Positions 25,889 through 34,675 of a stretch of DNA of 64,000 nucleotides are shown here, in pieces; the stretch's first letter is position 1, and each line of letters starts with the position of its first letter. This stretch comes from Spirochaetales bacterium Spiro_05. GTDB lineage: Bacteria; Spirochaetota; Spirochaetia; Sphaerochaetales; Sphaerochaetaceae. Under the pieces are notes generated by a model. It saw only the letters and a list, made by a program, of their open reading frames with translations, did no database searches and was not told the DNA's origin. The position numbers and the translations under genes were made by a program. Location: assembly GCA_001603115.1 (NCBI GenBank), contig LVBG01000007.1:62001-126000 (forward strand), given 5' to 3'.

Positions 25889-28492
25889 TTATTTGTCAGA
25901 GTTCTTCTTATCGTCATCAAGCCAGAAGAAAGAATCATCCTCATGCTCTCCGCGTGTTTTTGTCTCTCTGTACTTGTCGAAACCATACGGCTTCGGAGCA
26001 GACTTTCGCTCGCGTCTTACAGGTGCATCACCCTCAGAACGTTCACGATTACCAGCAAAAGGAGGACGACCACCACCATCACGGCGCTCGAAGGCAGGCT
26101 TGTCATCACGGTCACGGAAGGAAGGACGTGCAGGTCTATCACCAAGCGGACGTCTCTCATCACGGTCGCGGAAGGAGGGCCTATCACCAAACGGCCTTCT
26201 CTCAGGACGATCACCATAGGAGGGACGCTCGGCTCTGTCACCGAAGGGACGTCTCTCACCACGATCACCATAGGAAGGACGCTCGGCTCTGTCACCGTAC
26301 GGCTTTCTCTCAGGCCTATCGCCATAAGAAGGGCGTTCAGGCCTGTCACCGAAGGGACGTCTCTCACCACGATCACCATAGGAAGGGCGCTCGGCTCTGT
26401 CACCGTACGGCTTTCTCTCAGGACGATCTCCATAGGAAGGACGCTCGGGCCTGTCACCAAAGGGGCGTCTCTCACCACGATCACCATAGGAGGGACGATC
26501 GGCTCTGTCGCCGAAGGGACGTCTTTCGGGACGATCACCATAGGAAGGACGCTCGGGCCTGTCGCCGAAGGGGCGTCTCTCACCACGATCACCATAGGAA
26601 GGACGCTCGGGCCTGTCGCCGAAGGGACGTCTTTCGGGACGATCACCATAGGAGGGACGATCGGCTCTGTCGCCGAAGGGACGTCTTTCGGGACGATCAC
26701 CATAGGAGGGACGATCGGCTCTGTCGCCGAAGGGACGTCTCTCGGGACGATCACCATAGGAGGGACGATCGGCTCTGTCGCCGAAGGGACGTCTCTCGCC
26801 ACGATCACCGTAGGAGGGACGATCGGCTCTGTCGCCGTACGGCCTTCTCTCAGGCCTATCACCATAGGAAGGGCGTGCAGGCCTGTCTCCAAAGGGTCTT
26901 CTTTCGGGACGATCACCGTAGGAAGGGCGCTCGGATCTGTCACCGTAGCTTCTTCTCTCACCGCGATCACCGTAGGAAGGGCGCTCGGCTCTGTCACCGT
27001 AGCTCCTTCTCTCACCGCGATCACCTGAGGAAGGACGGCGATCATCACGACCACGGTCATCCCTATCTCTTCTCGGGCGTTCTTCGCTGGATGCCTCGTT
27101 TGCAGGAGCATCAGCAAGATCTGCAATATCATCATCCTCCCAGCGGAGGGTCAAAAGGTCATCTTCCACTTCGTTTGCTTCTGCAGGGGGAGCATCCTCA
27201 TCAAGCTCTTCTTCGTCGATCTCTTCGAGGTCTTCTTCATCGTCCTCGTCGAAATCGTCTTCGTCCTGCTCGTCCAGATCCTCATCCTCAACTTCGGCAA
27301 ATTCTGTCTCGTCCTCGATGGACTCTTCTGCAATGACTGTGGGTTCTTCCTGTACGGTCGTCTCTTCTGCAACAACTGCTGCTTCTTCTACGATTTCACT
27401 TGCAACCACTTCCTCGGTTGCTACAACGTCTACTTCTTTCAGTTCTTCTTGTTTCTTGTCTACTTTTTTCATTCGTTCTTCCAATGATTCTTCATCCCGG
27501 TCTCTGCCGGCTCTAGTCTCAACGGTCCGCAGATCTGCTGCAGTTATCCGTACATCTCGTTGCTTTGTCAGCAACCACGTCCTCGCCGTTCCAAGACGGC
27601 GGGTAAATCCAGGCGCTGCAACCTGTGCTGTGATTTCCACGATATCAAACCCACGAATTGCTTGAGTTTCCATTCTGAATGTCCCCAAATTTGTGGAGAA
27701 CACCAGCTTTCCATCCTTCGCCAAAAGTGCATTGAGCACCTTCATCCATCTCAGGTAGTCTCTTTGGACATCAAAATCATGATCCATCTTCCTGCTGTTC
27801 GAGAAACTTGGGGGATCGAATATGATCAGGTCATACTCTGCTCCGTTCTTCCAGGCATCCACCACGTAGTACCACGCATCGGCGGCAATACAGGGGTAAA
27901 CTTCCTGGATGTATCCGTTGTCAGCAAGATTTTTTTGCGCCCACGCAGTATACGTACTGGACAGGTCCACCGACTCCACTCTCTCAGCTCCGCCTCGGGC
28001 AGCATACACCGAAAACGATCCTGTATAGGAGAATAGATTCAGTACCCTGCATCCACTGCTCATCTGCCCGACCATCATGCGAGTTTCGCTATGATCGAGA
28101 AACAAGCCCGTATCGATGCGTTTTGTCAGGTCCACCGTAAAAACCAACTCATTCTCGGTGACCTGCACTTCCAAGGACTCTTCTCCCTGCAAGGTGTGTT
28201 GTTCCTTCCCTACCCTCTTTGGGCGGCGGTGATACACCACATGGTCCGCTTGGACGTAGAGCATTCGTGAGACGATATCGCAGCATACCCTCTCTGTCTC
28301 TTCATCCAGACCATCCTCACTGTAATCAGTGATTCTTGCATAGGGGCCATAGAGGTCCACAGTAACGGGAAACCGCTCAAGGTTTCGATCGTATACTCTC
28401 ATGCAGGTTGTTCCGCTTTTCAGCATCAAACGGCGCATTTTGAGAGCATTTCCCTTCAAAATCTTGCCAAAATCCTTTTCTGTGTAATCCAT
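25889..28492 (-). CDS. RlmK-like 23S rRNA methyltransferase with acidic linker and nonapeptide-repeat tail
   Basis: An 867-residue protein in three parts. Residues 1 to about 320 match the RlmK half of E. coli RlmKL, which makes m7G2069 in 23S rRNA: RVYDRNLERFPVTVDLYG, DTGLFLDHSETRMMVGQM, the SAM motif NLFSYTGSFSVYAARGGAE and IIFDPPSFSNSRKMDHDFDV. The RlmL half (m2G2445) and its THUMP domain are absent. About 345-450 is strongly acidic (EDEDLDEQDEDDFDEDDEED). Residues 492-770 are 31 nonapeptides, then about 97 charged residues with SFRDRDERRPLGD. Normal RlmK-type enzymes end near residue 320. The tail looks disordered and RNA-binding. TAGGA precedes ATG 28492. Confidence 0.85.
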   Translation of the reverse strand: MDYTEKDFGKILKGNALKMRRLMLKSGTTCMRVYDRNLERFPVTVDLYGPYARITDYSEDGLDEETERVCCDIVSRMLYVQADHVVYHRRPKRVGKEQHTLQGEESLEVQVTENELVFTVDLTKRIDTGLFLDHSETRMMVGQMSSGCRVLNLFSYTGSFSVYAARGGAERVESVDLSSTYTAWAQKNLADNGYIQEVYPCIAADAWYYVVDAWKNGAEYDLIIFDPPSFSNSRKMDHDFDVQRDYLRWMKVLNALLAKDGKLVFSTNLGTFRMETQAIRGFDIVEITAQVAAPGFTRRLGTARTWLLTKQRDVRITAADLRTVETRAGRDRDEESLEERMKKVDKKQEELKEVDVVATEEVVASEIVEEAAVVAEETTVQEEPTVIAEESIEDETEFAEVEDEDLDEQDEDDFDEDDEEDLEEIDEEELDEDAPPAEANEVEDDLLTLRWEDDDIADLADAPANEASSEERPRRDRDDRGRDDRRPSSGDRGERRSYGDRAERPSYGDRGERRSYGDRSERPSYGDRPERRPFGDRPARPSYGDRPERRPYGDRADRPSYGDRGERRPFGDRADRPSYGDRPERRPFGDRADRPSYGDRPERRPFGDRADRPSYGDRPERRPFGDRPERPSYGDRGERRPFGDRPERPSYGDRPERRPFGDRADRPSYGDRGERRPFGDRPERPSYGDRPERKPYGDRAERPSYGDRGERRPFGDRPERPSYGDRPERKPYGDRAERPSYGDRGERRPFGDRAERPSYGDRPERRPFGDRPSFRDRDERRPLGDRPARPSFRDRDDKPAFERRDGGGRPPFAGNRERSEGDAPVRRERKSAPKPYGFDKYRETKTRGEHEDDSFFWLDDDKKNSDK
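26183..27019 (-). repeat. 31 tandem 27-bp units coding for Arg-rich nonapeptides
   Basis: Exactly 837 bases encode 31 in-frame nonapeptides alternating RxERRPFGD and RxxRPSYGD (for example RPERRPFGD, RADRPSYGD, RGERRPFGD), giving an 18-residue (54-bp) higher-order period. Units near the middle are nearly identical at DNA level, pointing to recent expansion by slippage or unequal recombination; units at both edges have diverged. The reading frame is unbroken throughout. The number of copies is likely to vary between strains. Confidence 0.95.
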
Positions 28493-28570
28493 GTCGTTCC
28501 TAACAGCTCTTTCTGCATCGCAGTGTATATGCTACTATGAAAAAAAGCTAGACAAGCAAAGGAAAAAAAG

Positions 28571-29044
28571 ATGGAAGAAGACGCACAGGCTTTTATCGAA
28601 GAACTGGAAAGGAGGCGTGAGGCACCCATCACTTGGCGTACATACGCTACTTGGTATGGCAACAACAGATCGATTTTCAGGGAGTTCGGGGTCTTTCTCT
28701 ATCGTTGCAAGGATACCTTCCATTTCGAGGATTTTGAGAGGACTCCATCCATGTTTGGGATCAGCCTGAAACCAAAGAAAAAGTTGGAACCCTTCATCAA
28801 GTATGTGAACTCTTTCTCGATCAACGATGTAGATTTTACTCGTCCCATCCCAAAAACCATCGCATTCAAGGCAACACAAGGCGGTATTGAGCTGAAAGCA
28901 ATCCGACAGGCTTCCCTTCTGGACAAGGCATTTCGGCAAATGGTAGAAATGGTTGTGCTGAAGGATGGAACGGTCCACTTCTTTGAGCTGATGGATCGCA
29001 AGCAGTTTGTCAATGAGTTGCGGAAACGCAACGAGGAGGAATAA
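28571..29044 (+). CDS. conserved-looking hypothetical protein
   Basis: A 157-residue soluble protein with no signal peptide or membrane segment. It is rich in Lys, Phe and Glu. Notable stretches are ITWRTYATWYGNNRSIFREF, CKDTFHFEDFERTPSMFG and VLKDGTVHFFELMDRKQFVN. I recognise no family. AAAGGA lies 8-13 bases before the ATG at 28571. Its stop abuts the phosphohexomutase ATG with no gap (TAA then ATG at 29045), so it is co-translated with sugar-phosphate genes. A four-codon ATG frame at 28537 follows a TATATGCTACT promoter-like element and may be a chance upstream reading frame. Confidence 0.65.
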   Translation: MEEDAQAFIEELERRREAPITWRTYATWYGNNRSIFREFGVFLYRCKDTFHFEDFERTPSMFGISLKPKKKLEPFIKYVNSFSINDVDFTRPIPKTIAFKATQGGIELKAIRQASLLDKAFRQMVEMVVLKDGTVHFFELMDRKQFVNELRKRNEEE

Positions 29045-30382
29045 ATGGGTGCATTCAAGGCCTATGATATCAGAGGCATCTATAACAAGGATTTCAATAA
29101 GGAAACCGTGTACAAAATAGGATTTTTCCTTCCAAAACTGCTCAAGAGCAGTGTTGTCTTGGTAGGAAGGGATGTGAGAACCAGCAGCGACGAGATTTTC
29201 GCATCGCTGTGCGAGGGAATTACAGACAGCGGATCTGATGTCTATGACATCGGCTTGGCCACTACCCCTATGGTCTACTTTTCCACCGTACATTTCGGTG
29301 TTGACGCTTCGGTACAAATTACTGCCAGCCACAACCCTGCAAAATACAATGGGCTTAAGATCAGCAGGACCAAAGCAGTGCCCGTAGGCAGTGACAGCGG
29401 TCTGAAAGAACTCGAAGCAATGGTCAATGAACAGGCTGTTGTTGTCTCAGAGAAGAAAGGAACAGTGATCAGCAAGGATGCGAAGAAGCCATACCTGGCA
29501 TTCCTCAAGCAGTATGCCCCGGACACATCCTCACTCAATCTCTCCATTGACTGTTCCCATGGAATGGCAAATTTGCTGGTCAAGGATCTGCTTGGTTCTG
29601 ATCACCACTACCTCTATGATCACTTTGACGGAACCTTCCCTGCACACGAACCCAATCCCCTTGAAGTGGAAAATTGCAAGGATCTGGAAGAAGCTGTGTT
29701 GAAGAACAAGAGCGACATTGGAGTGATCTATGATGGGGATGCGGACAGGGTCATGTTCCTTGATGAGAACGGACGCTTCCTCCAACCCGACTACATCACT
29801 TCAGTTTTGGGTTATCACTACCTGAGCAAAGAGAAAGGCAATGTGCTGGTCGATATCCGAACCAGCCGTTCCACCACTGAGTATCTCACCAAGCTGGGTG
29901 CAAATGTACACATCTGGAAGGTGGGACATGCCTTTGCCAAAACCAAGCTCAGAGATCTTGGTGCAATTTTCGGTGGAGAACTTGCCGGACACTACTACTT
30001 CAGGGACTTTTTCAACTGTGACAGTGGATTCCTCGCTTCCTTGATCGTGCTGGATGTGGTTGCCAAGCTGAAAAAGGAAGGCACTACCATCGGTTCGTTC
30101 ATCGACTCCATCATTGCCTATGCGAACAGCGGGGAGATCAACTTCAAGCTTGAGCAGAAAGACCAGGCAGTAGCGGCACTCTACGACCGCTTCGTCACCC
30201 ATGACAAACCTGAGAAGGTACTGGACTTTGATGGGTATCGGATTGAGTTCCCCTCTTGGTGGTTCAATGTGCGAAAATCCAATACCGAACCATATCTCCG
30301 TCTGGTAGTTGAAGCCAAGAACGAAGAAGAGTTGAAGGCTCGCACCCAAGAGCTTTCAGACATCATCAAGCAATTCAACTAG
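29045..30382 (+). CDS. phosphomannomutase / phosphoglucomutase
   Basis: A 445-residue alpha-D-phosphohexomutase. The phosphoserine loop is ITASHNPAKYNGLK (Ser accepts the phosphate), the metal loop is YDGDADRVMF, the sugar loop is IFGGELAGHYYF, and the phosphate-binding loop is RKSNTEPYLRLVVE. The N-terminus FKAYDIRGIYNKD is typical of bacterial ManB/AlgC. It interconverts the 6- and 1-phosphates of mannose and/or glucose. With galE 15 bases downstream it supplies nucleotide-sugar precursors for glycolipid or polysaccharide. Confidence 0.92.
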   Translation: MGAFKAYDIRGIYNKDFNKETVYKIGFFLPKLLKSSVVLVGRDVRTSSDEIFASLCEGITDSGSDVYDIGLATTPMVYFSTVHFGVDASVQITASHNPAKYNGLKISRTKAVPVGSDSGLKELEAMVNEQAVVVSEKKGTVISKDAKKPYLAFLKQYAPDTSSLNLSIDCSHGMANLLVKDLLGSDHHYLYDHFDGTFPAHEPNPLEVENCKDLEEAVLKNKSDIGVIYDGDADRVMFLDENGRFLQPDYITSVLGYHYLSKEKGNVLVDIRTSRSTTEYLTKLGANVHIWKVGHAFAKTKLRDLGAIFGGELAGHYYFRDFFNCDSGFLASLIVLDVVAKLKKEGTTIGSFIDSIIAYANSGEINFKLEQKDQAVAALYDRFVTHDKPEKVLDFDGYRIEFPSWWFNVRKSNTEPYLRLVVEAKNEEELKARTQELSDIIKQFN

Positions 30383-30397
30383 GAGAGAGGCCAGATC

Positions 30398-31387
30398 ATG
30401 AAAGTATTGCTGTTTGGAGGTGCCGGCTATATCGGTACGCATGTTGCCTTGGAGTTTCTAGAGCGCAAAGATACGGTAGGTATCTTTGATAACCTCAGTT
30501 CTGGTCTGCGCTCAAACGTAAGTCCCGATGCTCTTTTCTATGAAGGGGATATACAGGACAAAAAGCGAGTCATCCAGGTTCTTGAGGAAGGCTGGGATGT
30601 GGTAATCCATCTTGCAGCATTCAAGGCTGCAGGGGAGTCGATGCTCAGACCTGTCAAATACTCAGAGAACAACATCACCGGATCGCTGAACCTCATAACC
30701 GGATGCATCAAAACCGGAGTGAAGCACTTCATACTTTCCTCCTCTGCTGCTGTATATGGTGAACCTTCATATCTTCCTGTTGATGAGAATCATCCCAAGA
30801 ACCCCACCAACTACTACGGCTATACCAAGCTTTGCGTGGAGGAGAATCTTAAGTGGTATGCACAGCTGAAAGATTTGACCTACGTATCGCTCAGGTACTT
30901 CAATGCTGCAGGGTATGACAAGGAAGGAAGAATGCGTGGCTTGGAGAACAATCCAGCAAACCTCATTCCTGTGGTCATGGAAGTTGCAATGGGTATCCGC
31001 CCCAATCTTCTCGTCTTTGGCAATGACTATGACACCATCGATGGTACAGGCGTCAGAGACTATGTACATGTAACAGACCTAGCAAAAGGGCATGTACTTG
31101 CCGCAGATTATCTTCTGGCGAACAAAGGCAACCTGGTGGTGAATCTTGGTTCCGAAGAAGGATTGAGCGTGCAACAGATTCTAGATACTGCACGCAAGAT
31201 AACCGGAAAGGAAATTGACGCTCAGTATGTTGATCGACGTCCGGGCGACCCAGCTAAGTTGGTAGCATCCTCTGAGATGGCGTACAAGACGCTAGGATGG
31301 AAGGCACAAGACTCAAGTGTGGAAACTATCATCGAGACCACATGGAAGGTATACCAAGCCAACCAGAAGCGAATGAAAGCTCGCTGA
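30398..31387 (+). CDS. galE: UDP-glucose 4-epimerase
   Basis: A 329-residue short-chain-dehydrogenase-type epimerase. NAD site GGAGYIGTHVALEF, the catalytic Ser-Tyr-Lys set in SSSAAVYGEP and NYYGYTKL, and the C-terminal DGTGVRDYVHVTDLA motif. It interconverts UDP-glucose and UDP-galactose. AGGAGAG precedes ATG 30398. It lies in an operon with the phosphohexomutase. A galM-like gene is at 35891, so galactose handling is well represented, in keeping with the YtfQ-like sugar system at the start of the window. Confidence 0.93.
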   Translation: MKVLLFGGAGYIGTHVALEFLERKDTVGIFDNLSSGLRSNVSPDALFYEGDIQDKKRVIQVLEEGWDVVIHLAAFKAAGESMLRPVKYSENNITGSLNLITGCIKTGVKHFILSSSAAVYGEPSYLPVDENHPKNPTNYYGYTKLCVEENLKWYAQLKDLTYVSLRYFNAAGYDKEGRMRGLENNPANLIPVVMEVAMGIRPNLLVFGNDYDTIDGTGVRDYVHVTDLAKGHVLAADYLLANKGNLVVNLGSEEGLSVQQILDTARKITGKEIDAQYVDRRPGDPAKLVASSEMAYKTLGWKAQDSSVETIIETTWKVYQANQKRMKAR

Positions 31388-31407
31388 CCAAGCAAGCTTC
31401 TATGCAG

Positions 31408-31437
31408 GCGGCAGTTTTCGGACTGCCGCTTTCTTTT
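31408..31437 (+). terminator. terminator of the galE operon
   Basis: GCGGCAGT (31408-31415) pairs with ACTGCCGC (31422-31429), loop TTTCGG, followed by TTTCTTTT. It lies 20 bases after the galE stop. Confidence 0.85.
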
Positions 31438-31510
31438 GCACAAGATATGTCTGCGCAGATTTCCTCAGAAAAGAGCCGGCACACAAATTCATCTTGACCA
31501 TGAATAACAA

Positions 31511-31539
31511 GAAAGACAACCCTCAAGGATTGTCTTTCA
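31511..31539 (-). terminator. terminator of tRNA-Asn
   Basis: GAAAGACAA (31511-31519) pairs with TTGTCTTTC (31531-31539). On the minus strand it follows the tRNA 3' end by 5 bases and runs into CTTGTTATT. Confidence 0.7.
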
Positions 31540-31544
31540 GCTTG

Positions 31545-31617
<73 letters not shown>

Positions 31618-31711
31618 ATATCGTTTCGAACGATAGGAACATTACCCGATAGCGCTGGTATTGTCAAGCAGTTTGAAATAAGTTGGTCAGAAAAAACCAC
31701 CCAGGTTTAAG

Positions 31712-31746
31712 CAAAATAAAGGACGGCTACCAGAAGGCAGCCGTCC
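31712..31746 (-). terminator. terminator of the 5'-nucleotidase gene
   Basis: GGACGGCT (31721-31728) pairs with AGCCGTCC (31739-31746). On the minus strand it is followed by TTTATTTTG and lies 19 bases after the stop codon. Confidence 0.85.
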
Positions 31747-31765
31747 AGACAATTACTTGGAGAAC

Positions 31766-34516
31766 TTACTTTGCGGGGTAGTTCTTCTTCAGGAACTCGA
31801 TGAACACATCGCTCAGCAAGGAACCTTCAGTGAGGACCTTACCAAACATGGTGTAACCATCGCCACCGGCAGCCATGAAGTCGTTCGTTGCAACCTTATA
31901 GGTAGCATTGCGATCGATGGCCTTGCCGTTGAGCAGAACTCTGAGGATACGCTTTCCAGGAGCTGCGAAGCGGTTGTAAACAACCTGCAAATCAGTCTGG
32001 GAGAAGGCACCATTCTGCTCGGGCAGCTTGCTGTAACCATGCTCAAGAGCAGCGTAGACATCAGAACCCTTGACTTCCACCACGGTGATGATGTTGGTGA
32101 ACGGGAGGACGTTGATTACGTCGCCCATCGTTACATCACCAGCCTTGAGGCTAGCGCGCATACCACCACCATTGGTAATGGTGAAGTCAGCACCGCTTTC
32201 TGCAGTCATTGCCATCGTGATCAACCTGGAAAGGTTGGTCGGCTTGGTGCGGACGTTTGCACGCTCGCCATCCAAGTTCTCAGGAATGGTTGCAACCACG
32301 ACGTTGAGCTTCTCGCTCAGCTGGGCACTCATGAAGCCAACATACTCATCAACCTGAGGATCATTGGGAACATCAGCAATGCCGTACTGCTTTGCAAGAG
32401 CGGAATCCTTTGCGTTCAGGACGTCTGCTGCAGGAATCAGCATCGGATAGGTTGCAGTAACCTTACCGTTCTTGACATGCAGCTGGACAAGTCCAACATT
32501 CTTCAGATAGTCGCCGGTCTGGACAATCAGCGTATCACCAATCTTCATGCCCTGCTTGAGCAGCGTATGACTGTGACCGTCGATGAAGAGGTCAATCCCC
32601 TTGATCTTATTCACAATAAGGTCGGTGGTAAGGCCGCTGGCGCCGTCCGGATCCATACCGATGTGACCGAGTACGATGATGTAATCAACATACTGCTTGG
32701 CCATATCAATTGCCATCTGACCAATCTCAAAGATCTCTTCGTTGGCAAATGTGATGCCTTCGACGTTCTTCGGGTGGGTCTTGGTGGCGGTATCAGGAGT
32801 GGTCAAGCCAACAACAGCAACTTTGAAGCCGTTGAAGTTGTACACCTGATAGGGCTGGAACAGGAGGTAGCCGTTCTTGTCCAGGACGTTTGCACTGAGA
32901 ACCTTGAGATCAGTATACTCTTCAGCAAATCTGGCAGCTTCAATGAGGCGATCAGCGCCATAGTTGAAGTCGTGGTTGCCTGGAGCAACTGCATCATAGC
33001 CGAGCATGTCGAGCAGGACGCCAACGGTCTCGCCTTCAAACATGTTCGCAAGGTTGGTTCCGTGGGTCACGTCACCAGCATCAAGTACCAGGATGTTGTC
33101 GGTAAGGCCGCGGCCTACTTTCAGCATCGTAGAGAGCTTGGAATAACCCATGCCACCATCAGCAGGAACGATGCGTGCATGCACGTCGTTGGTGTGAACG
33201 ATGAACAGGTCGAATTCCTTGGCACCGTCATTGTTCTTCACAATTTCGGTAACACCAAGCGGATACTCAACTGCCTTCGGAGCAGCGGGAGCAACCACAG
33301 GAGCCGGAGCGGGGGCTACAGGTGCCGGGGCCGGAGCAGGAGCCGGTGCTGGGGCGGGTGCCGGAGCAGGCTTTGCAGGTTCTGCAGCCTTGCGGACCGG
33401 GGTCGCACCAATCATCGACACGATTGCAGGATCTTCGGGGACGCTGACCATCAGCGAATATCCCATCGCCCTTGCAAAAGGCTCGTAGGTCTTGGCAATC
33501 GCACTCTTGGTCGGATCGAGAACATCGGATGCGGGAAGCAGCATAGGATACACTGCCGTCACCTTTCCGTTGGAAACACTGACCTGCACGCCGCCGATGC
33601 TCTTGAGCATCTGGTCAGCACGGACAATCAGCGTCCCGTTCACGGTCTTCGCCATCGCAGAACCGTTTCCGTCCACGATCAGGTCGATGCCGTCAATGTT
33701 CTGGGCAACCATCTCACTGGTGATCGCACCTTCGCTGCCGAGGTCACTGAGCACTACCAGGTAGTCCACATAGTCCTGCGCAAGGTCGACCGCATACTGG
33801 GCGTTGTCCAGGATCACGTCGCTGGTGAAGCTCACGCCCTGGATGGCCTTGGGGGCCACGAGGCCAACCACGCCGACCTTGAAGCCGTTGTAGTTGTATA
33901 CCTGATACGGCTGGGCAACAAGGTACCCGTTCGCATCAAGAGCGTTCGCACTCAGAGGAATGGCTTTCTTCGTACCGGCAATCCCGGTGGCCAGCTGCAC
34001 TGCCTGCGGGGTGTAGGCATCGTAGCCGAGCTCATCGACGACGGAGGCTGCCAGCATCGCTGCTTCAGCAGGAACCTCGCCGACGCTGCCGCTGTTCAGC
34101 AGCAACCAGTTGTCGGTGATCGCACGTCCGGCCTTCAAAGCTGTCGAGAGCCTGGCAAGACCAAGACCGCCGTTCTCGGCGTAGATGTTGCCGTTCAGGT
34201 CGTTCGTATGCACGATGAACAGATCGAAAGCTTTCGCTCCGTCATCATTCTTTACAATTTCCTGTACTCCGTAGGGGTAGACCAACTCGGTCGGCATAGC
34301 CGGGGCGGGGGCCGGGGCTGGGGCCGGGGCTACCGGCGTCGGGGCCGGTGCGGGTGCCGGCATTGGTGCCGGTGCGGGCTCAGGAACGGGTGCTACGGGA
34401 GCTACTGGCTCGGGAGCAGGTTCTACAACAGGGGCTGGCGGTATCGGCTCAACCTTGGCAGTACTCTTACAGCCTACCAGGGAAAAAGCCAACAAAGCTA
34501 CCAGCATTGCTGTCAT
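31766..34516 (-). CDS. 5'-nucleotidase lipoprotein with an N-terminal degenerate duplicate domain
   Basis: A 916-residue lipoprotein; lipobox SLVGC puts the lipid Cys at about residue 16. Residues 22-75 are a Pro/Ala linker. Residues 80-375 are a metallophosphoesterase copy whose metal ligands are all lost: HTNDLNGN, LLNSGSVG and VDGNGSAM. A second Pro/Ala linker spans 378-414. Residues 417-916 are the intact enzyme: HTNDVHAR, LVLDAGD, PGNHDF, VLGHIG, DGHSHTLL, then the 5_nucleotid_C domain with NGGGMRASL and AAGGDGYTMF. It should hydrolyse nucleotides outside the inner membrane. The start is chosen for the signal peptide; no strong ribosome site. A frame on the opposite strand (31757-34558) is a shadow. 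Confidence 0.9.
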   Translation of the reverse strand: MTAMLVALLAFSLVGCKSTAKVEPIPPAPVVEPAPEPVAPVAPVPEPAPAPMPAPAPAPTPVAPAPAPAPAPAMPTELVYPYGVQEIVKNDDGAKAFDLFIVHTNDLNGNIYAENGGLGLARLSTALKAGRAITDNWLLLNSGSVGEVPAEAAMLAASVVDELGYDAYTPQAVQLATGIAGTKKAIPLSANALDANGYLVAQPYQVYNYNGFKVGVVGLVAPKAIQGVSFTSDVILDNAQYAVDLAQDYVDYLVVLSDLGSEGAITSEMVAQNIDGIDLIVDGNGSAMAKTVNGTLIVRADQMLKSIGGVQVSVSNGKVTAVYPMLLPASDVLDPTKSAIAKTYEPFARAMGYSLMVSVPEDPAIVSMIGATPVRKAAEPAKPAPAPAPAPAPAPAPAPVAPAPAPVVAPAAPKAVEYPLGVTEIVKNNDGAKEFDLFIVHTNDVHARIVPADGGMGYSKLSTMLKVGRGLTDNILVLDAGDVTHGTNLANMFEGETVGVLLDMLGYDAVAPGNHDFNYGADRLIEAARFAEEYTDLKVLSANVLDKNGYLLFQPYQVYNFNGFKVAVVGLTTPDTATKTHPKNVEGITFANEEIFEIGQMAIDMAKQYVDYIIVLGHIGMDPDGASGLTTDLIVNKIKGIDLFIDGHSHTLLKQGMKIGDTLIVQTGDYLKNVGLVQLHVKNGKVTATYPMLIPAADVLNAKDSALAKQYGIADVPNDPQVDEYVGFMSAQLSEKLNVVVATIPENLDGERANVRTKPTNLSRLITMAMTAESGADFTITNGGGMRASLKAGDVTMGDVINVLPFTNIITVVEVKGSDVYAALEHGYSKLPEQNGAFSQTDLQVVYNRFAAPGKRILRVLLNGKAIDRNATYKVATNDFMAAGGDGYTMFGKVLTEGSLLSDVFIEFLKKNYPAK

Positions 34517-34613
34517 AATTGTTCTTGTACTCAACAACACTATAACACACACTGTTAGAATCGGATACATCAAAAATACGCGAAAAATGCTGATTTAGAC
34601 CTTTATTTACAGG

Positions 34614-34650
34614 AAAAAAAAGCCTGTGATGGTCACAATCACAGGCTTTT
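34614..34650 (-). terminator. terminator of the 56-residue protein gene
   Basis: AGCCTGTGAT (34621-34630) pairs with ATCACAGGCT (34638-34647), loop GGTCACA. On the minus strand a run of seven to eight Ts follows (34614-34620), 26 bases after the stop codon. TTTT on the plus side is shorter. Confidence 0.9.
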
Positions 34651-34675
34651 GGTTACTTTGGCGGATGAAAAATCC

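Noticed and set aside
26183-27019. The tandem repeat array considered as a CRISPR array.
   Set aside because: Units are contiguous 27-mers without unique spacers, stay in one reading frame, and encode conserved nonapeptides.
25792-27336. Repetitive plus-strand frames (His/Asp-rich and Thr/Ile/Gly-rich) across the RlmK-like tail.
   Set aside because: They are frame shadows of the Arg-rich repeat array. The minus-strand frame extends from a real methyltransferase domain and has a terminator.
28537-28551. A four-codon frame (ATG to TAG) upstream of the 157-residue protein as a leader peptide.
   Set aside because: It has no ribosome site, no codon bias for regulation and no attenuator hairpin after it.
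31757-34558. A 933-codon open frame on the plus strand opposite the 5'-nucleotidase gene.
   Set aside because: Its composition is His/Val/Gly-heavy without domains or signal, and it mirrors a minus-strand gene with clear catalytic motifs; it is a shadow of GC-biased coding.
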